A DNA stretch of 64,000 nt, taken from Sphingopyxis sp. MWB1 (lineage in GTDB: Bacteria; Pseudomonadota; Alphaproteobacteria; Sphingomonadales; Sphingomonadaceae). Positions 26,398-35,355 of this stretch are shown here, one piece after another. The position numbers were made by a program, and so were the translations under genes. The DNA lies in the NCBI RefSeq assembly GCF_000763945.1, contig NZ_JQFJ01000002.1, positions 2,469,501-2,533,500 of the forward strand, read 5' to 3'. Each line of letters begins with the position of its first letter. Within the stretch, counting starts at the first letter, position 1. The notes beneath the pieces were generated by a model. The model saw nothing but the letters and a program-made list of their open reading frames with translations, searched no databases and was not told the origin of the DNA.

Positions 26398-27828
26398 TTA
26401 GCCCATTAATTCGCGCACATCGGTCAGCCTGCCGGTGACCGCAGCGGCGGCGGCCATCGCGGGGCTGACGAGATGGGTGCGGCTGCCCGGGCCCTGGCGG
26501 CCGACGAAATTGCGGTTGCTGGTCGAAGCGCAGCGTTCGCCCGCGGGAACCTTGTCGGGGTTCATCGCGAGGCAGGCCGAACAGCCGGGCTCGCGCCATT
26601 CAAGGCCTGCCTCGATAAAGATGCGGTCGAGCCCTTCGGCTTCGGCCTGTGCTTTCACCAGCCCCGATCCGGGGACGACGATGGCCCATTTGACATTATC
26701 GGCCTTTTTGCGGCCTTTGATGACGGCGGCGGCGGCGCGCATATCCTCGATGCGGCTGTTGGTGCAGCTGCCGATGAAGATATTTTCGACCGCGACATCC
26801 TGCATCCGCGTGCCGGGTTCCAGCCCCATATAGGCCAGGCTCTTGGCGGCGGCGGCCTGTTTCGACGGGTCGGCAAAGCTCGCGGGATCGGGGACGGTGC
26901 CGGTGATCGGCACGACATCCTCGGGGCTGGTGCCCCAAGTGACGCTGGGCGCGATATCGGCGGCGTCGATGACGACGACCTTGTCATAGGTTGCGCCCGG
27001 ATCGGTCGCGAGGCTGCGCCAATAAGCCACCGCATCGTCCCAGTCGGCGCCCTTGGGCGCATAGGGACGGCCCTTGAGATAAGCGAAGGTCACATCGTCG
27101 GGCGCGATCAGCCCGGCGCGCGCGCCGCCCTCGATCGCCATATTGCTGATCGTCAGACGCCCTTCGACGCTGAGCGCGCGGATCGCGCTGCCCGTATATT
27201 CGATGACATGGCCGGTGCCGCCCGCCGCGCCGATGGTGCCGGTAATGTGAAGGATGATATCCTTGGCGCTGACGCCGGGTCCGACTTCGCCCTCGACGCG
27301 CACTTCCATCGTCTTTGCGGGCTGGAGCAGCAAGGTTTGCGTCGCGAGCACATGTTCGACCTCGCTGGTGCCAATGCCGAAGGCGAGCGCGCCAATGCCG
27401 CCGTGGCAGGCGGTGTGGCTGTCGCCGCAGACGATGGTGGTGCCGGGCAGCGAAAATCCCTGTTCGGGCCCGACGACATGGACGATGCCCTGTTCGGGCG
27501 CGACCGCGTCGATATAGCGGATGCCATATTCGGGGGCGTTTTTCTCGAGCGCGGCAAGCTGCGCGGCGCTTTCGGCATCGGCAATGGGCAGGCGGTTGCC
27601 CTGTGCATCCTTGCGCGCCGTCGTCGGCACATTGTGATCGGGCACCGCAAGCGTCAGATCGGGGCGGCGCACCGTGCGGCCCGCCGCACGAAGCCCGGCG
27701 AAGGCCTGCGGGCTGGTGACTTCATGGACAAGATGCCGGTCGATGAAGATCAGGCAGGTTCCGTCGGGGCGCCGTTCGACAACATGCGCGTCCCAGATTT
27801 TCTCATAAAGGGTGCGAGGCCGGGTCAT
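26398..27828 (-). CDS. leuC: 3-isopropylmalate dehydratase large subunit
   Basis: 476 residues from ATG 27828; an in-frame GTG at 27837 could add three. Family blocks: [12 protein letters not shown] at the N terminus, [12 protein letters not shown], and the 4Fe-4S cysteines in FIGSCTNSR and [13 protein letters not shown]. It is the catalytic partner of LeuD in leucine biosynthesis. It is the first gene of a leftward unit leuC-MBL hydrolase-leuD, with a gap of 43 nt to the second gene. Confidence 0.96.
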   Translation of the reverse strand: MTRPRTLYEKIWDAHVVERRPDGTCLIFIDRHLVHEVTSPQAFAGLRAAGRTVRRPDLTLAVPDHNVPTTARKDAQGNRLPIADAESAAQLAALEKNAPEYGIRYIDAVAPEQGIVHVVGPEQGFSLPGTTIVCGDSHTACHGGIGALAFGIGTSEVEHVLATQTLLLQPAKTMEVRVEGEVGPGVSAKDIILHITGTIGAAGGTGHVIEYTGSAIRALSVEGRLTISNMAIEGGARAGLIAPDDVTFAYLKGRPYAPKGADWDDAVAYWRSLATDPGATYDKVVVIDAADIAPSVTWGTSPEDVVPITGTVPDPASFADPSKQAAAAKSLAYMGLEPGTRMQDVAVENIFIGSCTNSRIEDMRAAAAVIKGRKKADNVKWAIVVPGSGLVKAQAEAEGLDRIFIEAGLEWREPGCSACLAMNPDKVPAGERCASTSNRNFVGRQGPGSRTHLVSPAMAAAAAVTGRLTDVRELMG

Positions 27829-27837
27829 GCGGATCAC

Positions 27838-28155
27838 TTAGCCCCCCCACCTCACTTTGCAAGCCAGTGGCGTTCGAAAACGCAATTATCGGTCGTGATA
27901 ATATATGAAGGGGACGAAAGCCTTGCTTTCGCCCCCATTCATTTTGCGGGCGCTGAAAAGGGCTTTGAGGAGAGCCGAATGCTTGCAGTTGCGGCGCGTG
28001 GATGGAGAGTTATCGGCCGTGGGCAACCGGTCTTGTGCATTTATCCGCTCATGCTTTCCTTTCGTCGCAAAGCGCGCGCACCGGCTCGTCCGCAGGCAAC
28101 TTAGCCGCAGGGCGCTCGTTTTCCTGCCTGCGACCGGAAGGATAGGAGACAGGCA
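27838..28155. promoter_or_regulatory. Divergent promoter region leuC / small gene, with a terminator-like hairpin
   Basis: 318 bp with no convincing gene. GGGGACGAAAGC (27910-27921), loop CTT, GCTTTCGCCCCC (27925-27936) form a 12-bp stem with one mismatch. Read on the leuC strand it lies about 80 nt before the start and is followed by an AT-rich stretch, so it could act as an attenuator or leader element of the leu unit. Short leader frames on that strand are not leucine-rich. Nothing else recognisable. Confidence 0.5.
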
Positions 28156-28392
28156 ATGGAAACAGCGCAGCCCGCTGGCACGGTGAAACATTGTTATGCG
28201 CTGCGCTATCAAGAAGATGGTGTCGGCCAAGCCAAGCGCGTGGAATTTGACGCCGCCAATCCCGCTTACGCGCTTTCTATTGCGGCGGGCGAAGCCCGCG
28301 GCCGCTGGGCAGAGCTCAGCCGGGCGGGCACGCCGCTGTGTCATCTGGGATCGGCGCGTTCGGGTGAGGATTATCTCTGGATTATTCAATGA
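28156..28392 (+). CDS. Small protein of unknown function
   Basis: 78 residues with a good Shine-Dalgarno (GGAGACAGGCA) before ATG 28156. It looks like a compact soluble alpha/beta domain: KHCYALRYQED, FDAANPAYALSIAAGEARGRWAEL, then SGEDYLWIIQ. No family is recognised. It reads in the same direction as the next small gene after 31 nt and is probably co-transcribed with it. Confidence 0.75.
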   Translation: METAQPAGTVKHCYALRYQEDGVGQAKRVEFDAANPAYALSIAAGEARGRWAELSRAGTPLCHLGSARSGEDYLWIIQ

Positions 28393-28423
28393 AGGGCCAT
28401 GTGCCCTGTTGGAAAGGATCGTT

Positions 28424-28705
28424 ATGACAGCCAGTAAAGCATCGCCCCTGTGGCGCTCGATCAAATTCATCGGCGGCGCGGCCGCTGTCTGGGGCATGGG
28501 CCGTGCCCTGCTGGGGCGCAGCGCGCCCAGCAAGGCGGAAAAACACGCCGCAGCCTTTTGCGATCATGAAACCGATTCGGAAAATATCAGCCAGACGCGC
28601 TCGGCCGGACCCGATGCAATGCGCGATCCGGTGCAGCGCCCGTGGGAACGGGTCGATCAGGCGGTTGATGAAAGCTTTCCGGCGAGCGATCCGCCCGCTT
28701 ATTGA
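28424..28705 (+). CDS. Small protein with C-terminal SFPASDPP motif
   Basis: 93 residues from ATG 28424, which follows GGAAAGGATCG. A weakly hydrophobic segment (IKFIGGAAAVWGMGRALLG) near the N terminus is followed by a charged middle and the ending DQAVDESFPASDPPAY. That acidic ESFPASDPP tail recurs in many small proteobacterial proteins of unknown function. It converges with the GST gene 13 nt away. Confidence 0.75.
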   Translation: MTASKASPLWRSIKFIGGAAAVWGMGRALLGRSAPSKAEKHAAAFCDHETDSENISQTRSAGPDAMRDPVQRPWERVDQAVDESFPASDPPAY

Positions 28706-28718
28706 TCAGGCTGCTTCA

Positions 28719-29399
28719 TCAACTCATGCGATAGTCGGCCGTGATGACGCCCGCGGCCTGCAATTCGGCCTCATGGGCCTCTTCCCGCCAGCTTTCGGCG
28801 AGAGCCTGGCTTTCCCAATTCTGCATCGCGGGGTGTGCAAGCATGTGATCGACCCAGAGCTGCCCCTTTCCGACATCGAGGCCATAGGTGCGGATGCGAT
28901 AAGCGACGGGCGCGAAAAAGGCATCGGCGGCGGAAAATTCGCTGCCTGCAAGCCAGGGGCCGCCGAAGCGTGCCAGCCCTTCCTCGAACAATTCGCGGAG
29001 GCGCAGGACGTTGGTGCGTAGCGCATCGGACATGGGCTTTGGCGTGACGCGGACGCCGATATTCATCGTGCAATCATTGCGCAGCGCGCTGAAACCGCTG
29101 TGCATTTCGCACACCGCGCATTGCGCCCAGGCGCGGGCGTCGGGGTCGGCGGGCCAAACACCCTCATGCCGGTCGGCGAGATAGAGGGTGATGCCGAGCG
29201 AATCATAGATGGTCCGCCCCTCATGAAGCAGCGCGGGGACCTGGCCGGTGGGCGAGAAGCTGCGGAAATCCTCATAATTGACCGGGCGGGTGAAGGGTTC
29301 GATCCGGTCTTCGAAGTCCAGGCCCAGCGCCTTCATCAATATCCAGGGGCGCAGCGACCAGCTGGAATAATTGCGGTTGGCGGTGATCAGTTCATACAT
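28719..29399 (-). CDS. Glutathione S-transferase family protein
   Basis: 226 residues starting at ATG 29399. The thioredoxin-like domain opens with LITANRNYSSWSLRPWILMKALGL and contains TGQVPALLHEG and the glutathione-binding cis-Pro/Asp-Ser turn; the C-terminal all-helical domain has WLAGSEFSAADAFFAPV. It conjugates or otherwise uses glutathione; the substrate is unknown. It overlaps the epimerase gene upstream by 13 nt, so the two are probably coupled. Confidence 0.92.
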   Translation of the reverse strand: MYELITANRNYSSWSLRPWILMKALGLDFEDRIEPFTRPVNYEDFRSFSPTGQVPALLHEGRTIYDSLGITLYLADRHEGVWPADPDARAWAQCAVCEMHSGFSALRNDCTMNIGVRVTPKPMSDALRTNVLRLRELFEEGLARFGGPWLAGSEFSAADAFFAPVAYRIRTYGLDVGKGQLWVDHMLAHPAMQNWESQALAESWREEAHEAELQAAGVITADYRMS

Positions 29400-30364
29400 G
29401 AAGCGCGCTCCTGACGGACGATGGGGGAAGTATAGGCGGGGTCGTGGGCGAAAGGCAGTGGTGCGTTCTTTTCCAGCGCGTCGAGCACCGCGGCAAAATC
29501 GGTGCGGGCGCGCCAGCCCAGCCGCGCTTCGGCATGCGAGGGGTCGTAAACGCGGTTGATCCGGTCGGGCAGAACCCAACCGCGCGCAGCGTAAAGAGCG
29601 GCAGCCTTGGGGAAGCGGCGCTCGATCAGCGCGCGGGCATCGCGGGCCAGTTCGGCGGCGTCATCGCGCGTGAAGGGAGGCGGGGCGGAGAGGATGAAGC
29701 TGTCGCAGCCGATGGCGGGCGCCTGCTCCAGCGCCGCGATATGGGCGGCGGCGGCATCCTCGACGGTCAGGCGCCGGTGAAGCAGTTCATTGGCCTTGAG
29801 ATTGAGGCCATGGGGCGCGGTCAGCGTGTCGTCCTCTTCGGGAAAGAAGCGGCCGGTACGCAGGATCAGCGTCGCCAGCCCCTGTTCGCGGTGAACGAGG
29901 CGGCAAAGCTGTTCGGCGGCGAGCTTGGTAATGCCATAGATATTGCGGGGTTCGAGCGGACCGAAATTTTCGTCCATCCACCAGGCGCCCGCCTCGCCCG
30001 CGCCCGCGCGCACATCGGCGCGGATCATGAGCGAGGTGGTCGAGGTGAAGAGGAAGCGGTCATTGCCTGCCGCCACGGCGGCTTCGAGCAGATTGAGCGT
30101 GCCGGTGACATTGACGTCGACAAAGGCCTGGCGCGGATAGCGGGCGATGTCGGGTTTGTGGAGCGCGCCGCTGTGGATGATCGCTTCGATGCCATGGTCC
30201 GCCATGGTGCGATCGACCAGCGCGCGGTCGGCGACGCTGCCGACGATCTGTGTGTCGGGGCCGGGGGCGACGTCCAGCCCGGTAACCTCATGCCCCGCCG
30301 CGCGCAGCATCGGCGCGAGATAGCGCCCCAGCCACCCCGAGGATCCGGTGAGCAGGACGCGCAT
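29387..30364 (-). CDS. NAD(P)-dependent epimerase/dehydratase (extended SDR)
   Basis: 325 residues from ATG 30364, preceded by AGGAGA. The dinucleotide-binding motif is MRVLLTGSSGWLGRYL; TSTTSLM and NIYGITKLAAEQL give the SDR Ser and YxxxK pair. A likely sugar-nucleotide epimerase or related reductase; the product is not determined. The C terminus overlaps the GST start. The longer open frame upstream is not used. Confidence 0.9.
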   Translation of the reverse strand: MRVLLTGSSGWLGRYLAPMLRAAGHEVTGLDVAPGPDTQIVGSVADRALVDRTMADHGIEAIIHSGALHKPDIARYPRQAFVDVNVTGTLNLLEAAVAAGNDRFLFTSTTSLMIRADVRAGAGEAGAWWMDENFGPLEPRNIYGITKLAAEQLCRLVHREQGLATLILRTGRFFPEEDDTLTAPHGLNLKANELLHRRLTVEDAAAAHIAALEQAPAIGCDSFILSAPPPFTRDDAAELARDARALIERRFPKAAALYAARGWVLPDRINRVYDPSHAEARLGWRARTDFAAVLDALEKNAPLPFAHDPAYTSPIVRQERASCMN

Positions 30365-30443
30365 GAACAGTCTCCTTCTGGCTGGCGCGCTGCCTATACA
30401 GGGGGGAGCCGGGCCGGAGCAAGCGGGGCCGCGCGGGATGCGC

Positions 30444-31736
30444 TCAGCGGGTTTCAGGTTGCGGCGGGGGCGCCGCCGAAACCGGGGTGGGGGGCGCCTC
30501 GGGGACGACCGGCGGAAGTTCGCTGAGGTCGAGCCAGGCTGTATCGGCACGGCGATGATAGCTGTCGATAACGGCAAAGGGGATGCGGAAAGGAAAGCCC
30601 CAGTCGCTGTTCCACAGGGCAACCACGCCCGTTTTGGTCGCGGGTTCAAAGATCATCGTTGCGCGATACCCCGACACTGCGCCCGAATGGCCTTCGAGCC
30701 AATGGCCATGGTAGGAGAAGCGCCGCCAGCCGAGCCCGTAGGTGGCTTCGCCAATCGTGCGCCGGATATCGCCGCCATAGGGGCGCGGGGTGACGACGCG
30801 CGCGCGGTGCGCGGTTTCCAATGCAGCCGGCGAAAATATGTCCGGACGTTCGCCCATCATCGCGCGCATCCAGGTCGCGAAATCGACGATATCGCTGTTG
30901 ACGCCCGCAGCGGCGGGAACGCGCCAATAGGCTTCTTTCAAGGGGTTGCGGTCGCGTCGGGCGTGGGGCTGCGCCCAATCGCGAGCGCCCACCAGCCGGT
31001 CCTTGCCATAGCCGGCGCTGATCATGCCGAGGGGGCGAAAAAAGCGATCCTCGACCAGATCGGCAAAGGGGCGGTTGGCGGCGGCGGCCACTATCTCGCT
31101 CGCCGCATCGAATGCGACATTCTGATAGGTGTGGCAGGTGGCGGGCTCACATTGGAGGGGCGCCGCGACAAGCTGGCTGCGCAGCGCGACCGGGTTTTGC
31201 CCTTCCTCCAGCTTTTCATCATAGGCATTTTTCGTCAGCCCCGTCTGCTGGGCGAGCAATTGTCCGACGGTGACGCGATTTTCTGCGCCATGCGGGAGGC
31301 GCAAGGAGGTCTGCCAGTCGGCCAGCGGGCGATTGAGGTCGAGGGCGCCATCCTGCGCGAGCGCGGCGGCCATGGCCCCGGCGGCGGTCTTGGAAACCGA
31401 GGCCCAGCGGAAAAGGGTATGCGGCGTGACGGGGGCGCCGCTCGCGCGGTCGGCGACGCCATAGGTGCGCACGAAACGCAGCTCGCCATCCTCGACCACC
31501 GCCACAGCCAGCCCGGCCATTTCGGGGCGCGCGGCAATATCGGTCAACTGCCGGTCGAGCGCGCGATAGTCGATGCGCCCTTTCCATTCGTCGGGGGTGT
31601 CGGGCAGATTTTCCGGTGCGCGCAGCGGAATGGGCACGCTCGCCAGCGGCTGGCTGCCCCCGAAAGCATGAATGCCGAACCAGCCGGCGCCCAGCAGCGC
31701 GGTTATCGCAAGAAGGATTGTGACAATGCGCTGCAT
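30444..31736 (-). CDS. Serine hydrolase, class C beta-lactamase family (periplasmic)
   Basis: 430 residues. A signal-anchor helix (IVTILLAITALLGAGWFGI) is followed by a beta-lactamase/esterase fold: SVSK (the SxxK nucleophile) in FRWASVSKTAAG, YQN as the YxN motif in HTYQNVAFD, and HSGAV near the C terminus replacing KTG. The tail is Pro-rich. It may be a D-aminopeptidase, esterase or penicillin-binding protein of the EstB/PBP4* group. It is not the copy of the broken gene at 1-903, which has a different length and motif context. Confidence 0.92.
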   Translation of the reverse strand: MQRIVTILLAITALLGAGWFGIHAFGGSQPLASVPIPLRAPENLPDTPDEWKGRIDYRALDRQLTDIAARPEMAGLAVAVVEDGELRFVRTYGVADRASGAPVTPHTLFRWASVSKTAAGAMAAALAQDGALDLNRPLADWQTSLRLPHGAENRVTVGQLLAQQTGLTKNAYDEKLEEGQNPVALRSQLVAAPLQCEPATCHTYQNVAFDAASEIVAAAANRPFADLVEDRFFRPLGMISAGYGKDRLVGARDWAQPHARRDRNPLKEAYWRVPAAAGVNSDIVDFATWMRAMMGERPDIFSPAALETAHRARVVTPRPYGGDIRRTIGEATYGLGWRRFSYHGHWLEGHSGAVSGYRATMIFEPATKTGVVALWNSDWGFPFRIPFAVIDSYHRRADTAWLDLSELPPVVPEAPPTPVSAAPPPQPETR

Positions 31737-31807
31737 GTTTTTCGATTATGAAGGCGACCTTGTGAGGCCGCCCTCTTAGCCGCCGCATCGCAGCGCGTCA
31801 CCCCCGA

Positions 31808-32272
31808 TCAGGCGGCGAGCCAATCCCAGCCGCGCGCGGTGCCGATGCCATAGGCGGCGGCGAAAAAGAGCACGATGAGCGAGGAGATAATCGCAAAGGC
31901 GTGGCTGTAATGCGGACGCCAGAGATTGACCGGCACAAAGACAAGGCCGCGGAACAGGAAGATGGCGGTGATGATCACCAGTCCGGGGCGCAGCAAGGGC
32001 AGGCGGGGCAGCCATCCTGCGCCCGAAAAGGCATAGGCGGCCCAGAGGAACAGCATGGCGGCGATGCCCAGCGTAATCAGCGCGGGATAGCGTTCGCCGC
32101 GCGCCGCCGCCGCTGCCATATCCTCGCCCGCGCCGAAAAAGCGATACCAGGCGGGGCCGCCGATGATGATGGCGATATGCGCGAGGGCAGCGATCACCGC
32201 CAGACAGCCGGCGGCGATCAGCCATGGCGTCCCCGGATGGGCCGCCAGATCAGGCGCAACCAGATCAGGCAA
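31808..32272 (-). CDS. Four-helix membrane protein, TTG start
   Basis: 154 residues. The frame is open into the scoB gene, but TTG at 32270-32272, overlapping the scoB stop, is the likely start and implies coupling. Four hydrophobic helices are clear ([77 protein letters not shown]). No family is recognised. It may be a membrane component co-expressed with the CoA transferase, but there is no direct evidence. Confidence 0.72.
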   Translation of the reverse strand: MPDLVAPDLAAHPGTPWLIAAGCLAVIAALAHIAIIIGGPAWYRFFGAGEDMAAAAARGERYPALITLGIAAMLFLWAAYAFSGAGWLPRLPLLRPGLVIITAIFLFRGLVFVPVNLWRPHYSHAFAIISSLIVLFFAAAYGIGTARGWDWLAA

Positions 32273-32900
32273 TATAATGAGCGGTTGTCTTTTCGGCGAC
32301 TTCCTCGGCGGTGACGCCGGGGGCCAGTTCGACGAGTTTGAACGGGCTGTCATGATCGTCGCGCTTGAATACGGCGAGATCGGTGATGATCATGTCGACG
32401 ACATTTTTGCCCGTGAGGGGCAGGCTGCAGGCCGGGATGAATTTGGGGTCACCATTTTTGGAGACATGCTCCATCACAACGATGATCTTCTTGACCCCGG
32501 CGACGAGGTCCATCGCGCCGCCCATGCCCTTGATCATTTTGCCCGGGATCATCCAGTTGGCGATGTCGCCGCCTTCGCTGACTTCCATCGCGCCGAGCAC
32601 GGTGAGGTCGATATGCCCGCCGCGGATCATCGCGAAACTGTCGGCCGAGCTGAAATAGACCGATTGCGGCAATTCGCTGATCGTCTGTTTGCCCGCGTTG
32701 ATCAGATCGGGATCTTCCTCCCCCGCATAGGGGAAGGGCCCGATGCCGAGCATCCCGTTTTCGGACTGGAGGGTTACCTCCATTCCGGCCGGAATATGGT
32801 TGGCGACCAGCGTCGGAATGCCAATGCCGAGATTGACATAATATCCGTCCTGTAACTCCCGTGCAGCGCGGGCGGCCATATCGTCACGAGTCCAGCTCAT
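32265..32900 (-). CDS. scoB: 3-oxoacid CoA-transferase subunit B
   Basis: 211 residues. The catalytic Glu lies in QSENGMLG, and GIGIPTLV with [10 protein letters not shown] is the subunit B core. It transfers CoA from succinyl-CoA to acetoacetate together with ScoA in ketone-body or butanoate metabolism. The ATG overlaps the scoA stop. A membrane protein gene overlaps its end. Confidence 0.94.
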   Translation of the reverse strand: MSWTRDDMAARAARELQDGYYVNLGIGIPTLVANHIPAGMEVTLQSENGMLGIGPFPYAGEEDPDLINAGKQTISELPQSVYFSSADSFAMIRGGHIDLTVLGAMEVSEGGDIANWMIPGKMIKGMGGAMDLVAGVKKIIVVMEHVSKNGDPKFIPACSLPLTGKNVVDMIITDLAVFKRDDHDSPFKLVELAPGVTAEEVAEKTTAHYIA

Positions 32901-33610
32901 TATGCGCTCTCCCTTTCGCGGACGGTTCGAAATTCGATTTTCTTGTCATAGGGGGCGCCGACGATCATGCGCTTTACATAGATGCCGGGCAGGTGGATGC
33001 AGTCGGGATCGAGCGTGCCGGTGGGCACGATTTCCTCGACTTCGGCGACGCAGATTTTCGCGGCGGTCGCCATCGGCAGATTGAAGTTGCGCGCGGTCTT
33101 GCGGAAAATGAGATTGCCGCTTTCGTCGGCCTTCCACCCTTTGATGATCGCAAGATCGGCGAAGATGCCGCGTTCGAGGATATAATCCTGTCCGTCGAAA
33201 TTCTTCACTTCCTTGCCCTCGGCAACCAGCGTGCCGACGCCGGTTTTGGTGTAGAAGCCGGGGATGCCCGCGCCGCCGGCGCGGCAGCGTTCGGCGAGCG
33301 TGCCCTGCGGGCAAAATTCGACCTCCAGCTCGCCCGCCAGATATTGGCGTTCAAATTCCTTGTTTTCGCCGACATAGGAAGAGATCATCTTCTTGACCTG
33401 CCGCGTGCGGAGCAGCTTGCCCAGCCCTTCGCCGTCGATGCCCGCATTGTTGCTGGCGATGGTCAGATCCTTCACCCCGGCATCGCGGATTGCGTCGATC
33501 AGCCGTTCGGGAATGCCGCACAGGCCAAAACCGCCCGCGCAAATATGCATGCCGTCGAACAGCAGCCCGTCGAGCGCGGCGGCGGCATCGGCATATTGTT
33601 TGTTCGCCAT
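32900..33610 (-). CDS. scoA: 3-oxoacid CoA-transferase subunit A
   Basis: 236 residues. The subunit A signature [10 protein letters not shown] is intact, along with [22 protein letters not shown] and the G(I/V)GTLVAEGKE strand. AGGAGG lies 7 nt before the ATG at 33608-33610. It forms a heterotetramer with ScoB and is the first gene of the sco unit. It diverges from the LysR gene, which may regulate it. Confidence 0.94.
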   Translation of the reverse strand: MANKQYADAAAALDGLLFDGMHICAGGFGLCGIPERLIDAIRDAGVKDLTIASNNAGIDGEGLGKLLRTRQVKKMISSYVGENKEFERQYLAGELEVEFCPQGTLAERCRAGGAGIPGFYTKTGVGTLVAEGKEVKNFDGQDYILERGIFADLAIIKGWKADESGNLIFRKTARNFNLPMATAAKICVAEVEEIVPTGTLDPDCIHLPGIYVKRMIVGAPYDKKIEFRTVRERESA

Positions 33611-33665
33611 GAAAAGGCCTCCTCAACTGATGTTTGCGGACCACTGTGGCCGATCTCAATCATCA

Positions 33666-33690
33666 ATTCTAATTATAGTAATTTTAGATT
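33666..33690. promoter_or_regulatory. Nested palindrome between scoA and the LysR gene
   Basis: TCTAA (33668-33672) and TTAGA (33684-33688) are inverted arms around an inner ATTA-TAG-TAAT dyad (33672-33682). The region is AT-rich within a GC-rich genome and lies between divergent genes. The shape fits a LysR-type binding site (T-N11-A), but binding is inferred. Confidence 0.6.
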
Positions 33691-33701
33691 ATCCATAAGA
33701 T

Positions 33702-34598
33702 ATGTCGATCAATCGTATCTCCATCTATCATCTCGAAACATTGCTGTGGATTGACAGGCTGGGCACTTTTTCTGCCGCCGCCGAACGGCTCAACACGACG
33801 CAGCCCGCGGTTTCGGCGCGGATGCGCGAGCTGGAGCAGCGGCTGGGGACCAGCCTGTTCCGGCGCGAGGGGCGCAGCATGGCGCTGACCCCGGCGGCGC
33901 GCAAACTGGTGCGCGACTGCGACCCGCTGCTGCGCGACCTGCAATCGGCCTTGCTGGGAAGCGGCGGTTTTTCCGAATCGAGCGGTGTCGTGCGGATCGG
34001 CGCGGGCGAGATTGTGGCGGCAAGCTGCCTGCCACGCTTCCTTGCCGAGCTGAAGGCCGACATGCCGGGGGTGGGGCTGGAGATTGAAATCGACCTGACC
34101 GCCAATTTGATCCAGCAGCTTTTGACCGCGCGCACCGATCTGGCCTTTGCCGCGGGGCCGATCGCGCACCCGGCGCTCAAGACGCGTTCGATCGGCAGTG
34201 TCGCCCTGCTATGGCTCGCCAGTCCGGCGCTGGCGGCAGGTTTTGGAAGCGGGAAGGGCGAGGTGCCGCTTCCCGTCTGGTCGCTTGCCAGTCACTCGCC
34301 GATCCATGGCCGGATGCGTGAAGCGATTGCCGCGGCGCGGATTGCGCCACGGACGCTCAACCTGTGCAACAATGCGCGGATGATGATCGACATTGCGCGC
34401 GCGGGCGGCGGGGTCGGCATTTTCCCGGAGCCGATGGTGCGCGAGCAACTGGCCGAGGGGAGCCTGGTTGAACTCGCGGGGTTGCCCGCGCTTGACCCGG
34501 TGGAATTTCACATCGCCATGCGCGTCGCCGACAGCGAGCCGGTGCTCGACCGCATTTTCGAACGCGCCGCGCGGCTGCACCTGGACATGCTGGCGTGA
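33702..34598 (+). CDS. LysR family transcriptional regulator
   Basis: 298 residues. The winged HTH is HLETLLWIDRLGTFSAAAERLNTTQPAVSARMRELEQRLGTSLF, and a substrate-binding effector domain follows (IGAGEIVAASCLPRFLAEL, later GVGIFPEPMV). It is divergent from scoAB over a palindrome-rich gap, so it probably controls that operon and itself. The effector is unknown; a CoA-ester or keto acid is plausible. Confidence 0.93.
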   Translation: MSINRISIYHLETLLWIDRLGTFSAAAERLNTTQPAVSARMRELEQRLGTSLFRREGRSMALTPAARKLVRDCDPLLRDLQSALLGSGGFSESSGVVRIGAGEIVAASCLPRFLAELKADMPGVGLEIEIDLTANLIQQLLTARTDLAFAAGPIAHPALKTRSIGSVALLWLASPALAAGFGSGKGEVPLPVWSLASHSPIHGRMREAIAAARIAPRTLNLCNNARMMIDIARAGGGVGIFPEPMVREQLAEGSLVELAGLPALDPVEFHIAMRVADSEPVLDRIFERAARLHLDMLA

Positions 34599-34631
34599 GG
34601 CGGGGGCGCCATATTGGCACCGTGGGCCCGG

Positions 34632-35291
34632 TCAGGGAAGCGGCATATCCAGCGCGGCGGAGAGATCAGCGAGCGCCTGTTCGCCGCTGGTCACCTTGAT
34701 CGCGTGCATGCCAAGCTGGGCGGCGGGTTTGCAGTTGATGCCGAGGTCGTCGAGATAAATGCATTGGCTGGGCGGGACGTTCAGCCTGTCGCACATCATC
34801 TGGTAGATGCGCGGGTCGGGCTTTCGCACGCCGACCTTGCTCGATTCGATGACCGCGTCGAAGCGCGCGAGAATGGCAGCGATTTCGGCGGCGGCCGCTT
34901 CGCTGCGCGCCATGCCTGCGCCCTTGCCGCTGGGGACATTATTGGTGATGCAGGCGATGGTGAAGCCGCGCGCCTTGAGCGTATCGAGCGCGGCGACCAT
35001 GGCGGGCCGCACCGCCCCGGCAAGGACGGCGAGCACGGCTTCGCCCTCCAGATCATGGCCCATGGCGCGGGCTTCTTCGGCAAAGAGGCGGTCAAAGGCG
35101 GAGGCGTCGATTTCGGCGCGTTCGAACCTGGCCCAAGCATTGCTGTCCGGATTGGCGGCGTTGACGCGCCGGATGAAGTCGCGCGGCAGGCCCCGTTCTT
35201 CCTCCAGCCGGTTGAAGGCCTCAAAAGGCGAGGCGGTGATGACGCCGCCAAAGTCGAAAATCACGGTCGAGAAAGGTGCGGATGAAGACAT
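34632..35291 (-). CDS. HAD family hydrolase
   Basis: 219 residues from ATG 35291. HAD motif I is VIFDFGGVIT (nucleophile Asp, with Gly where the second Asp usually stands), motif II is ITNNV, the conserved Lys lies in SSKVGVRKPDPRIYQ and motif IV is IYLDDLGIN. This pattern is like the epoxide-hydrolase-associated and acyl-CoA-dehydrogenase-fused HAD members. It is a probable phosphatase; the substrate is unknown. It converges with the LysR gene. Confidence 0.9.
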   Translation of the reverse strand: MSSSAPFSTVIFDFGGVITASPFEAFNRLEEERGLPRDFIRRVNAANPDSNAWARFERAEIDASAFDRLFAEEARAMGHDLEGEAVLAVLAGAVRPAMVAALDTLKARGFTIACITNNVPSGKGAGMARSEAAAAEIAAILARFDAVIESSKVGVRKPDPRIYQMMCDRLNVPPSQCIYLDDLGINCKPAAQLGMHAIKVTSGEQALADLSAALDMPLP

Positions 35292-35355
35292 GCCCCCGCC
35301 ATGCCGCGCGAGGGCGGGGGAAGGCAAGTCTCTTTTTGCTACTGATTGACGATCC

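Noticed and set aside
27937..28100. Leucine leader peptide upstream of leuC
   Set aside because: Short frames on that strand contain no run of Leu codons, so classical attenuation is not supported.
26473..28104. 543-codon plus-strand frame
   Set aside because: Antisense of leuC; composition is Gly/Ala/Asp/Arg low-information and no domain appears.
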